NCBI GenBank assembly: GCA_947581615.1 | Contig: CANPVD010000024.1 | Coordinates: 1 to 63,054 of the forward strand | Direction of reading: 5' to 3' | DNA length: 63,054 nt | Origin: Candidatus Humimonas hydrogenitrophica | GTDB taxonomy: Bacteria; Gemmatimonadota; Gemmatimonadetes; Palauibacterales; Palauibacteraceae | Part shown: positions 1 through 6,858 of the stretch, one piece after another | How the letters are laid out: every line of letters starts with the position of its first letter | Numbering within the stretch: position 1 is the stretch's first letter | Notes under the pieces: generated by a model | Told to the model about the DNA's origin: nothing | Databases searched by the model: none | Seen by the model: only the letters and a program-made list of their open reading frames with translations | Program-made: the position numbers and the translations under genes

Positions 1-2
1 TC

Positions 3-1967
3 AACCGGGTCGAGACCAATTACATCAACGCCATGGGGCGCCTGGCCGAGGCCGAGGGCGCCTCGCAGGTGTGGCGCGACCTGCGCATGAAGCTGTTCAT
101 CGATCCCGACTCGGCCAGGGCGCAGTACGCGCGCAGCCCCGAGTGGCTCAGGACGCTCATGGACGCCTTCGCCGACGGCCTCAACTACTACCTGTACACT
201 CACCCCGGGGTGCACCCGCGCGTCATCGACCGCTTCGAGCCGTGGATGGCTCTCACCTTCACCGAGGGCTCGATCGGGGGCGACATCGAGGTGGGGGTGG
301 ACCTCCGGGAGCTGGCCGCCTTCTACGGCGATCCCACGGTCGCCATGGCGACGCCGTCGTGGCGCCGGGAGCCCTCCGGCTCCAACGGGATCGCCATCGC
401 CCCCGGGAACACGCTGAACGGGCACGCGCTCCTCTACATCAACCCGCACACCTCCTTCTACTTCCGCTCCGAGCTCCAGATGTCGAGTGACGCGGGCTGG
501 GACGCCTACGGCGCGGTGACCTGGGGCCAGTTCTTCGTCTACCAGGGCTTCGACCGCACCGCCGGCTGGATGCACACCTCCAGCATGGTCGACAACATCG
601 ACCAGTTCCTGGAGACGGTGCGGAAGCGGGACGGCGGCTGGGAGTACCGGTACGGCGACCGCTGGTACCCGGTGCGGACCCGCACCATCACCGTTCCCTA
701 CCGGACCGACGCCGGCATGAAGAGCCGCACCTTCACGGCCTACTACACGCGCCACGGGCCGGTCATCGCGCGGCAGGGCGACAAGTGGATCTCGATCAGC
801 CTCATGCAGAAGCCGATCGAGGCCCTGATCCAGGACGTGACCCGCACCAGGGTGAAGGACCTGGCCGACTTCCGGAAGACGATGGAGCACCACACCAACT
901 CGTCCAACAACACGATCTACGCGGACGCCGAGGGGAACATCGCCTACTTCCATTCCAACTACATCCCGCGCAGAAACGACACGTTCGACTGGAGGAAGCC
1001 GGTGGACGGGAGCGACACGGCCACCGCCTACCACGGCATCCTGTCCCTCGACCGGAGCCCCAACGCCATCGACCCGGCCGACGGGTGGGTGTTCAACTCC
1101 AACAACTGGCCCTGGTCGGCCGCCGGGCCGGACAGCCCGAAGCGTGGAAGCTACCCGACCTATGTGGACCGGGACCGGTACGAGAGCCCGCGCGGCCTGC
1201 ACGCGCTCAGGCTCCTGGAGGGGAAGCCGCACCACTACACGATCGAGTCCCTGACCGCGGCCGGCTTCGACAGCTACCAGACGTGGTTCGCGGCCACCGT
1301 CCCGTCGCTCGTGAAGGCCTGGGACGCGCTGCCCGCCTCGGCCGCCCTCAGGGCGAAGCTGGCCCGGCCGATCACGCTGCTGCGGAACTGGGACTACCGG
1401 TGGGGGATCCACTCGGTGCAGACCTCGCTCGGGGTCTACTGGTACTACGCGCTGGCGCCCTCCATGTACCGGGGGGCGCGCCCCGACACCGTGGCCCCGC
1501 GCGACTGGGTGGCCCACGACGTGGCGCCCGACACCCTTCTGGCCGCGCTGTCCACGGCCATGGACCGACTGACCTCGGACTTCGGCACCTGGCAGATGCC
1601 GTGGGGCGACATCAACCGCTTCCAGCGGCTCGACGACTCCATCCAGCCCCACTTCGACGATTCCAAGCCTTCGATCCCGGTCCCCTTCACCTCCTCGCGC
1701 ACGGGCTCGCTGGCCTCGTTCGGGGCCCGGCAGTACGACACCAAGAAGTGGTACGGGAACTCGGGGAACAGCTTCATCGCCGCGATCGAGTTCGGCGACA
1801 GCGTGCGGGCGCGCGGGATCACGGCGGGCGGCGAGAGCGGCGACCCGAAGTCGCCCCACTTCGACGACGAGGCCGCGCGCTACGCCAGCGGCAACCTGCG
1901 GATCATCTACTTCTACCCGGACCAGCTCAAGGGCCACACCGAGCGGGTGTACCACCCGGGGGAGTAG
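3..1967 (+). CDS. Penicillin acylase family protein, 5'-truncated by window edge
   Basis: N-terminal nucleophile (Ntn) amidohydrolase that probably cleaves an acyl-amide bond outside the cytoplasm; the substrate cannot be read from sequence. The frame is open to the first bases, where NRVETNYINAMGRLAEAEG continues the family's alpha-subunit, so the true start and any signal peptide lie upstream. The predicted autoprocessing site is the Gly-Ser bond in SGSNGIAIAP; the Ser codon at 381-383 would become the N-terminal nucleophile of the beta-subunit. Family landmarks downstream are YTRHGPVI, HTNSSNNTIYAD and GNSGNSF. The 3' end converges on the multicopper oxidase that stops at 1999. A second, divergent member of the family lies at 30724-33258. 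Family assignment is secure, specificity unknown. Confidence 0.88.
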   Translation, partial: NRVETNYINAMGRLAEAEGASQVWRDLRMKLFIDPDSARAQYARSPEWLRTLMDAFADGLNYYLYTHPGVHPRVIDRFEPWMALTFTEGSIGGDIEVGVDLRELAAFYGDPTVAMATPSWRREPSGSNGIAIAPGNTLNGHALLYINPHTSFYFRSELQMSSDAGWDAYGAVTWGQFFVYQGFDRTAGWMHTSSMVDNIDQFLETVRKRDGGWEYRYGDRWYPVRTRTITVPYRTDAGMKSRTFTAYYTRHGPVIARQGDKWISISLMQKPIEALIQDVTRTRVKDLADFRKTMEHHTNSSNNTIYADAEGNIAYFHSNYIPRRNDTFDWRKPVDGSDTATAYHGILSLDRSPNAIDPADGWVFNSNNWPWSAAGPDSPKRGSYPTYVDRDRYESPRGLHALRLLEGKPHHYTIESLTAAGFDSYQTWFAATVPSLVKAWDALPASAALRAKLARPITLLRNWDYRWGIHSVQTSLGVYWYYALAPSMYRGARPDTVAPRDWVAHDVAPDTLLAALSTAMDRLTSDFGTWQMPWGDINRFQRLDDSIQPHFDDSKPSIPVPFTSSRTGSLASFGARQYDTKKWYGNSGNSFIAAIEFGDSVRARGITAGGESGDPKSPHFDDEAARYASGNLRIIYFYPDQLKGHTERVYHPGE

Positions 1968-1998
1968 GTAGAACGGCCGGGCGTGCCGCCGCCGGCCC

Positions 1999-3174
1999 CT
2001 ACCTCGAGGCGCCGGCCCCCGCCCCCGCCGAGTCCGCCGGCAGCACCCGGTAGCGAGCCGACATCCCCGCGACCATGTGGTCGGCGAAGTGGCAGTGCAG
2101 GATCCAGATGCCCGGGTTGTCGGCCACCATGTCGGCGGTCTCCATGAGCAGCGGACCGTCCATGTCCAGCACGTCCTCCCGGTGTCCCCTCACCACCAGC
2201 GTGTTGCCGTGCCAGTGCGGGCTATGGAAGTCGTCGAAGCCGGTCCCGGTGAACACGTACCAGCGCACGCGCTCCCCCTCGCGCATGGTCAGGGAGGCGA
2301 GGGGCAGGTTGCCGTACATGAGGCCGTTGATCGTCTGGAAATTCACGTTGAAGCGGGGTCTGAAGAGCCGCGGGCCCTTCGGACCCACCTGGGCGGTGTC
2401 TCCCAGGTAGCGCCTGCGGTTCTCGGCCGTGAAGTGCGTGGTGTTCTCGTCGAAGCTCGCGAACATGGTGACGAACTCGCGGTCCACGTCCCTGGGCGAG
2501 CCGTCCGGACGCGCCATGCCCCGGCGGGTCACGATGATCGGCCCGATGAGCCCCGAGTGCACGTCCTCGAGCTCCTGCGTGTGGGAGTGGTACACCCACA
2601 CGATCGAGCTCGGGTCGCCGGCGGCCGGGCCGGCCCGCTCCGGGATCGGCCACACGTAGCGGTGCGTGCCGCCGGGCGGCACCTGGTCGTCCGCCTTGGC
2701 GGCGCCGGAGGTCCCGTCGCTGTAGAGGGCGCCCTCGTTCGCCTTGTCGTAGAACACGCCGTGCGGGTGCATGCTGGCCGGGAAGTGCGCGTTGTTCTTG
2801 AACACGACGACGATCGTGTCGCCCACCGCGCCGCGCAGGACCGGCCCCAGGATGCCCAGGTGCTTCCACCGGTCGGGCCGGGGCTCGAGCGCCGAGAAGG
2901 TCGAGTCCGTGTACTCGCGGTACACGGCCTTGCGGAAGACCTTCGCGACCACCGGCGGGGCGTTTGAGATCCCGAGGTCCTCCTTCGGCAGCGGCCGCCC
3001 CATGGTCAGGTCGCTGTCGGCCGGCGCGTAGTCCCAGTCCACTTCGTCGGCGGCCACGTAGTAGGTGCGGCTCACCCCCTTCGGGGCGGGGGGCGCGCAG
3101 CCGGCGGCGGCCACGGCGAGCAGGGCGGAAAACAGGACGCACGCGGACGCGCCCCGGGACGAGGTGCCTGTCAT
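1999..3174 (-). CDS. Two-domain multicopper oxidase lipoprotein (ceruloplasmin-like), copy B
   Basis: Likely oxidises a metal ion or phenolic substrate and reduces O2 to water on the outer face of the membrane. The 391-residue protein begins with a hydrophobic signal ending in a lipobox-like AAAGC. All four copper-binding blocks are present: MHPHG and VYHSH in domain 1, and HSPHWHG and HCHFADHMVAGM in domain 2. The last block has the usual His-x4-Met spacing of a type 1 site with a Met axial ligand. Start ATG at 3174 has a modest upstream AAGG. It follows a close paralog (3251-4585) on the same strand with a 76-bp gap, suggesting tandem duplication. Substrate is unknown; cuproxidase, ferroxidase and laccase roles all remain possible. 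Confidence 0.9.
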   Translation of the reverse strand: MTGTSSRGASACVLFSALLAVAAAGCAPPAPKGVSRTYYVAADEVDWDYAPADSDLTMGRPLPKEDLGISNAPPVVAKVFRKAVYREYTDSTFSALEPRPDRWKHLGILGPVLRGAVGDTIVVVFKNNAHFPASMHPHGVFYDKANEGALYSDGTSGAAKADDQVPPGGTHRYVWPIPERAGPAAGDPSSIVWVYHSHTQELEDVHSGLIGPIIVTRRGMARPDGSPRDVDREFVTMFASFDENTTHFTAENRRRYLGDTAQVGPKGPRLFRPRFNVNFQTINGLMYGNLPLASLTMREGERVRWYVFTGTGFDDFHSPHWHGNTLVVRGHREDVLDMDGPLLMETADMVADNPGIWILHCHFADHMVAGMSARYRVLPADSAGAGAGASR

Positions 3175-3250
3175 GGGTGGCCTTTGGGCGAAGGGGGAGC
3201 GCCCCCGGCGGAGGCGGAAGCGTTTACCATGCAGGCCATTCCCTGCGGCG

Positions 3251-4585
3251 TCAAGGCCTTTGCTGCTTCGCCCCCGCCACGCCGCCGTCCACCGCCAGGT
3301 CCTTCACGACGCCCGCCAACGGGTCGTCGGTCCTCGCCTTCGCCGTGTCCGCGGGCACCACTCCATCGACGGGCAGCACCCGGTAGCGGGCCGACATGGC
3401 TCTCACGTGCTCCGCCACGTGGCAGTGGTACAGCCACGTCCCCGGGTCGTCGGGCACCATGTCCGCCGTGAGCGTGATGAACGGCCCGTCCAGGTCCAGG
3501 AGGTCCTTTCGCTGCCCGTCGATGAGGACCGTGTTGCCGTGCCAGTGGGGCGAGTGCTGGTCGATGAGGTTCGTGAACGAGAACACGTACCAGCGCACGT
3601 GCTCGCCCACCTTCATGGTGAGGGAGGAGACGGGCAGGTTGCCATACATGAGCCCGTTCATCGAGTCGAAGAAATCGCCCGACCCGTCTCCGTGGAACAG
3701 GATCGGGCCCTTCGGACCCCTCCCGGTGCTGTCCCCGGTGTAGCGCTCGAGGTTGCGCTCGAAGTATTGGGACGCCCCCTCGTTGATGCTGGCGAACAGG
3801 GTCACGAACTCGCGGTCCACGTCCTTCGGCGAGCCGTCCGGCCGCGCCATGCCCCGCCGCGTGATGAGGATCGGACCGACCAGGCCCGCGTTCACGTCGG
3901 CCGACTCGTGCGTGTGCGAGTGGTACAGCCACAGGATGGAGCTGGGGTCGTCCGGACCCGGCCCCGCCCGCTCGGGCACGGGCCACACGTAGCGGTAGGT
4001 CCCGCCGGGCGGGACGGAGTCGTCGGCCCGGTCCGCGCCGCTCGTCCCGTCCAGGTACATCGCCCCCTCGGACTTCTTGTCGTAGAACACGCCGTGCGGA
4101 TGCACGCTGGCGGGGAAGGCCGTGTTGTTCTTGAACCAGACCACGATCGTGTCGCCCACCGCGGCCCGGATGACCGGCCCCAGCATGCCCAGGTGCCGCC
4201 ACCTGGCCGGCCGGGGCTTCAGCTTCGTGAAGGTGGAGTCCGTGTAGGCGCGGTAGATGGCCTTCTCGAGGACGCGCGCCTGCGGAGACCGCCCCGGCAG
4301 CCCGACCAGCCCGAAGTCGATCTTCTCCAGCGGCTTCCCCATCCCGAGCGTCAGGTTGTTTCCCGTCGGCGCGTAGTCCCAGAGCACCGGGTCGGCGGCG
4401 AGGTAGTAGGTCCGCGTCCTCCCCCGCGAGGCCGGAGGCGCGCAGCGGGCCGTGGCGGCCAGCAGCACGAGGGCGGACCCCACGAGCCGGGCACCGCGGA
4501 CCAGCGGGCGGGCGGGCGGTTCCGGACAGCGGACCGGTCGTTCGACTCTGCGGACCGGGCGGCGCGAGGCGGGTCGGACCTCCAT
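3251..4585 (-). CDS. Two-domain multicopper oxidase (ceruloplasmin-like), copy A with shortened T1 loop
   Basis: Paralog of the downstream oxidase, sharing blocks such as VHPHGVFYDK, LYHSHTHE and DQHSPHWHGNT. The start ATG at 4585 is preceded by GGAGG seven bases upstream. The long N-terminus (about 45 residues) holds an Arg-rich stretch and then a hydrophobic segment ending ATARC; Arg before the Cys makes this a poor lipobox, so it may be a Tat/Sec signal or an anchor. The terminal copper block reads HCHVAEHVRAM: one residue (the Gly of HMVAGM in copy B) is missing, giving His-x3-Met instead of His-x4-Met. This may alter or remove the axial ligand and redox potential. A C-terminal tail of about 35 residues is unique to this copy. 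Likely cotranscribed with copy B. Confidence 0.88.
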   Translation of the reverse strand: MEVRPASRRPVRRVERPVRCPEPPARPLVRGARLVGSALVLLAATARCAPPASRGRTRTYYLAADPVLWDYAPTGNNLTLGMGKPLEKIDFGLVGLPGRSPQARVLEKAIYRAYTDSTFTKLKPRPARWRHLGMLGPVIRAAVGDTIVVWFKNNTAFPASVHPHGVFYDKKSEGAMYLDGTSGADRADDSVPPGGTYRYVWPVPERAGPGPDDPSSILWLYHSHTHESADVNAGLVGPILITRRGMARPDGSPKDVDREFVTLFASINEGASQYFERNLERYTGDSTGRGPKGPILFHGDGSGDFFDSMNGLMYGNLPVSSLTMKVGEHVRWYVFSFTNLIDQHSPHWHGNTVLIDGQRKDLLDLDGPFITLTADMVPDDPGTWLYHCHVAEHVRAMSARYRVLPVDGVVPADTAKARTDDPLAGVVKDLAVDGGVAGAKQQRP

Positions 4586-5117
4586 GGTGCCTCCAGGGCT
4601 TGAAACCGACCGCGCGGACGCCCCGTTGGGGAGTCGACGCGCGGTGCCGGGGACGACCCCCCGTGCTGTCGCGCACGAAGGTGAGGTCCAGGCAGCAAGG
4701 CGGCTATCGCATGATCATGCGAGGGGTCGCGCTGCCACCCGTCCGGCCCCGACCGAGAGAGAGCCCATACACGCCGTCCCGCTCACGGCCCTCATCGGGC
4801 TCGCGCTCGCGCCCCTGCCCGGGCGAGAACGCCGCGGGCCTCCCGCTGCGCGGCGACGAGCTCACCGGCACCCTGTCCGGCGCGGTGCCCGGCGCCACCC
4901 TCCACCTGGTCCGGCTGGCCGAGCCGCCCGCCGCCCAGGCCGACGCGGCGGTCGGGAACTACGATGCGGGCGAGGGACGCACCCTGCTCCTCACCTACCG
5001 CGCGCACGGCGAGCTCACCGCCGTGCTCGTGGCCCGGACGCAGGGCCGTGGTGAGGCCACGCAGGGCGGCGGCGAGGCCATCGGCCACTGGCTCCGGGGC
5101 CTCGGGGTGGTTCCCGC
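4586..5117. other. 532-bp stretch without a secure gene
   Basis: Upstream of the oxidase pair and downstream of the DUF3307 stop. It contains a 16-bp perfect palindrome at 4707-4722. A plus-strand frame across about 4820-5110 encodes protein-like sequence (for example GNYDAGEGRTLLLTYRAHG), while a hydrophobic signal-like run (AVPLTALIGLALAPLPG) sits just upstream in another plus frame. This could be a small secreted protein gene broken by a frameshift, but no family was recognised and the start is unclear. I do not call a CDS here. Confidence 0.35.
4707..4722. promoter_or_regulatory. 16-bp perfect palindrome upstream of the multicopper oxidases
   Basis: TCGCATGATCATGCGA is a perfect 16-bp dyad, 122 bp before the start of the oxidase pair on the minus strand. 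It lies in a stretch without a secure gene, which suits a repressor or activator binding site. No regulator for it was identified in the window, and I see no clear -35/-10 pair beside it. Confidence 0.4.
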
Positions 5118-5897
5118 TCAGAAGCCTCCCAGCACGCGCCCCAGCGCCAGCCCGATCACCGTGGCCACCAGGAGGCTGGTCAGCGTGCCGACCAGGTAGT
5201 ATTCGGCGAAGCGCCGCTCCTTGAGCTCCTCGAAGCGGGCGATCGACTTGGCCGTGAGGAGGAGGACCGCCGCGGCCCACTGCCCGTACAGGACGAGGAA
5301 CAGCATCAGGGTACGCTCGAGCATCCCGATGAGCCGGCCGGCTCCGGCGTAGCCGCCCGCGCCCGCCCCGGGCGCCGCACCGCCACGAGAGCCGGAGCCC
5401 CCCGGCTCCGGGCCCCGCGGCAGGAAGTCGAGCACCCCCTCCACCACGGCGCTGCCGCCGGTGGCGTTGAACGCGAACGCGGCGGCCAGGCCGACCACCG
5501 CCGTCCAGTCGCCCAGCTGCGCCTCCGACAGCCACCGCACGGCAGGCAAGGAGCCGGTGCCGACGAGCAGGAGCCAGCCGCCCACCACCACGGCCACGTG
5601 CACCGCCTGGTCCAGGAGGAAGGCCGACAGTCGGGCCGGCCGCTCCCGGGTCGCCGCCGTCTTGACCCGGTCCACCCCCACGTGCACCAGCGCGATCCCG
5701 GAGGCCACCCCGGCCACCGGGAGGGAGAGGAGCGGGAGGAGCGCCAGGAGGTGCGCGCCCAGCACCACCACGCCGTGACCGGCGTAGCCGATCCCCCGCC
5801 GTTTGGCCTCCACCGCGGCGCGGGTCTGGAACAGGAAGTCGGCCAGGAAGTGCCCCGCCAGGAGGAGGACGAGGAGGCTCGCGCCCCGGGCGCTCAC
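5118..5897 (-). CDS. DUF3307 family integral membrane protein
   Basis: A 259-residue membrane protein of unknown biochemical role. The N-terminal DUF3307 region begins LLVLLLAGHFLADFLFQT, followed by several hydrophobic segments: HVVVLGAHLLALLPLLSL-like helices, a Gly-rich cytoplasmic linker near residues 160-190, and C-terminal helices LMLFLVLYGQW and TLTSLLVATVIGLALG. The GTG start at 5897 overlaps the satD stop (GTGA, 4 bases), so the two proteins are translationally coupled. A longer upstream frame exists, but it lies inside satD and is composition-driven. SatD-DUF3307 pairing recurs in many bacteria, which supports a joint function, possibly membrane signal plus transcriptional response; that role is inference. 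Confidence 0.85.
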   Translation of the reverse strand: MSARGASLLVLLLAGHFLADFLFQTRAAVEAKRRGIGYAGHGVVVLGAHLLALLPLLSLPVAGVASGIALVHVGVDRVKTAATRERPARLSAFLLDQAVHVAVVVGGWLLLVGTGSLPAVRWLSEAQLGDWTAVVGLAAAFAFNATGGSAVVEGVLDFLPRGPEPGGSGSRGGAAPGAGAGGYAGAGRLIGMLERTLMLFLVLYGQWAAAVLLLTAKSIARFEELKERRFAEYYLVGTLTSLLVATVIGLALGRVLGGF

Positions 5898-6592
5898 GTG
5901 GTCCTCACGGTGCCGCGGGCCCGGGCGGCGGCCTCCTCGGCCCCGTCCCCGCCGTACGCGGCCAGCAGCGCGCGGGCCGCCCCCTCGGCCTCGAGCACGT
6001 CGTGCACGTGGGCCCGGGACAGGGTGCGGCTCACCGTGGTCTCGTCCCGGCCGAAGCGCTCCGCCACCTGGCGCTGCGTGGCGCCCCGGAGGGCCCGCAC
6101 GTAGGCGAACTGGGTGTCCGTCCAGCCCGCGCGCAGGACGCCGAGCAGCCGGAACAGCCCCGACAGCACCCGGTCGTCCACCGCCGAAAAGCCCAGGGCC
6201 CGGAGCCACACGCCCTCGTCGGCCGCCTCCTCCACGGCGGCCCGCGCCCGGTGGAAGCAGGGGCCGTCCATGGCCGAGACGTCGTCCGACCAGTCCGTGG
6301 TCAGGGGTCCGCGCCCCAGCCCCCACGCCAGCTCCACCGGGCGGAGCGCGTCCGACAGCCGGGTGATGAGCTCCACCGCCGCCGCGGGATCCGCGAGCAC
6401 CGCCTGGACCTCGTCCCCCGTCGTGAGCCGGAGCGCCGCGGCGAGTCCCTCCGCCTCCTCAGCGTTGATCGCGTCCACCGCCTCGAGCAGGCGGCGCTGC
6501 ACCCCGGCCCGGTCAGGGAGCGACCGCGACTCCACGATGTCGCCGATCACGACGACCGGGGTGGCGGGGCCGACGGCCCGTCCTCGCGGCAT
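5894..6592 (-). CDS. SatD family regulator
   Basis: A 232-residue SatD-family protein. The N-terminal region carries the family signature VVVIGDIVESRSLPDR, then Gln-rich helices and LTTGDEVQAVL. The C-terminus has a helix-turn-helix of sigma/Sar-like type (TQRQVAERFGRDETTVSRTLSRA), consistent with DNA binding. Start ATG at 6592 follows a good AAGGGGG Shine-Dalgarno. It is the first gene of a two-gene operon with DUF3307 (4-base overlap). The promoter upstream is unusually AT-rich and contains two matched GTAC dyads around the -35 and +1, so autoregulation by SatD is an attractive but untested idea. The family name comes from a streptococcal secretion/acid-tolerance locus; function here is not established. 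Confidence 0.82.
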   Translation of the reverse strand: MPRGRAVGPATPVVVIGDIVESRSLPDRAGVQRRLLEAVDAINAEEAEGLAAALRLTTGDEVQAVLADPAAAVELITRLSDALRPVELAWGLGRGPLTTDWSDDVSAMDGPCFHRARAAVEEAADEGVWLRALGFSAVDDRVLSGLFRLLGVLRAGWTDTQFAYVRALRGATQRQVAERFGRDETTVSRTLSRAHVHDVLEAEGAARALLAAYGGDGAEEAAARARGTVRTT

Positions 6593-6620
6593 GAACGCCC
6601 CCTTCGATTCATACGCTAAC

Positions 6621-6713
6621 GTACAAGACGATTTGATTTGTACGTCTCAATACAAATATACCGCACTGCATGCAAAGGTACAAGATGACGTCAAGTGTAC
6701 ATAATCGTACAAG
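6621..6713. promoter_or_regulatory. Array of GTACA half-sites forming two 23-bp operators
   Basis: Two dyads share one plan. Site 1 (6621-6643) is GTACAA-N11-TTGTAC, and site 2 (6678-6700) is GTACA-N13-TGTAC. Both are 23 bp with the centre at base 12, match at about 16 of 23 positions, and are spaced 57 bp start to start. A further half-site GTACAAG lies at 6707-6713, and a 7-bp inverted repeat ATTTGTA-N8-TACAAAT spans 6636-6657. The surrounding 200 bp are markedly AT-rich for this genome. The sites overlap the satD promoter and its start region. Confidence 0.7.
6655..6683 (-). promoter_or_regulatory. Predicted satD promoter
   Basis: On the minus strand, TTGTAC (6683-6678) and TATATT (6660-6655) are separated by 17 bp, a good sigma-70-like arrangement. 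The -35 box is itself the left half of operator site 2, and site 1 lies just past the expected transcription start near 6648. The leader to the satD ATG would be about 56 nt. Binding at these dyads should therefore repress. Confidence 0.6.
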
Positions 6714-6754
6714 AAGAAGCACAGTGGAGGGGGCCCTCGTTTCGGACCGATGTC

Positions 6755-6781
6755 AAGGATTGCCAAAGCTCGACAATCCTT
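6755..6781. terminator. Hairpin downstream of the permease gene
   Basis: AAGGATTG and CAATCCTT form a perfect 8-bp stem with an 11-nt loop, 78 bp past the permease stop. No T-tract follows on the minus strand, so it could be a Rho-dependent pause, an mRNA 3' stabiliser, or another dyad of the regulatory region rather than an intrinsic terminator. Confidence 0.35.
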
Positions 6782-6858
6782 AGCAAACATGGACAAAGAT
6801 GGACATGGGGCCCCGAAGACACCCGCCACCCCTCCAGCTCGTTCAGGCTGCGGGCGCC

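Noticed and set aside
785-2053. Long plus-strand frame inside the first penicillin acylase gene
   Set aside because: Arg/Gly/Pro/Ala-rich sequence without domain motifs; a composition-driven shadow of the real gene, like many other long frames in this G+C-rich window.
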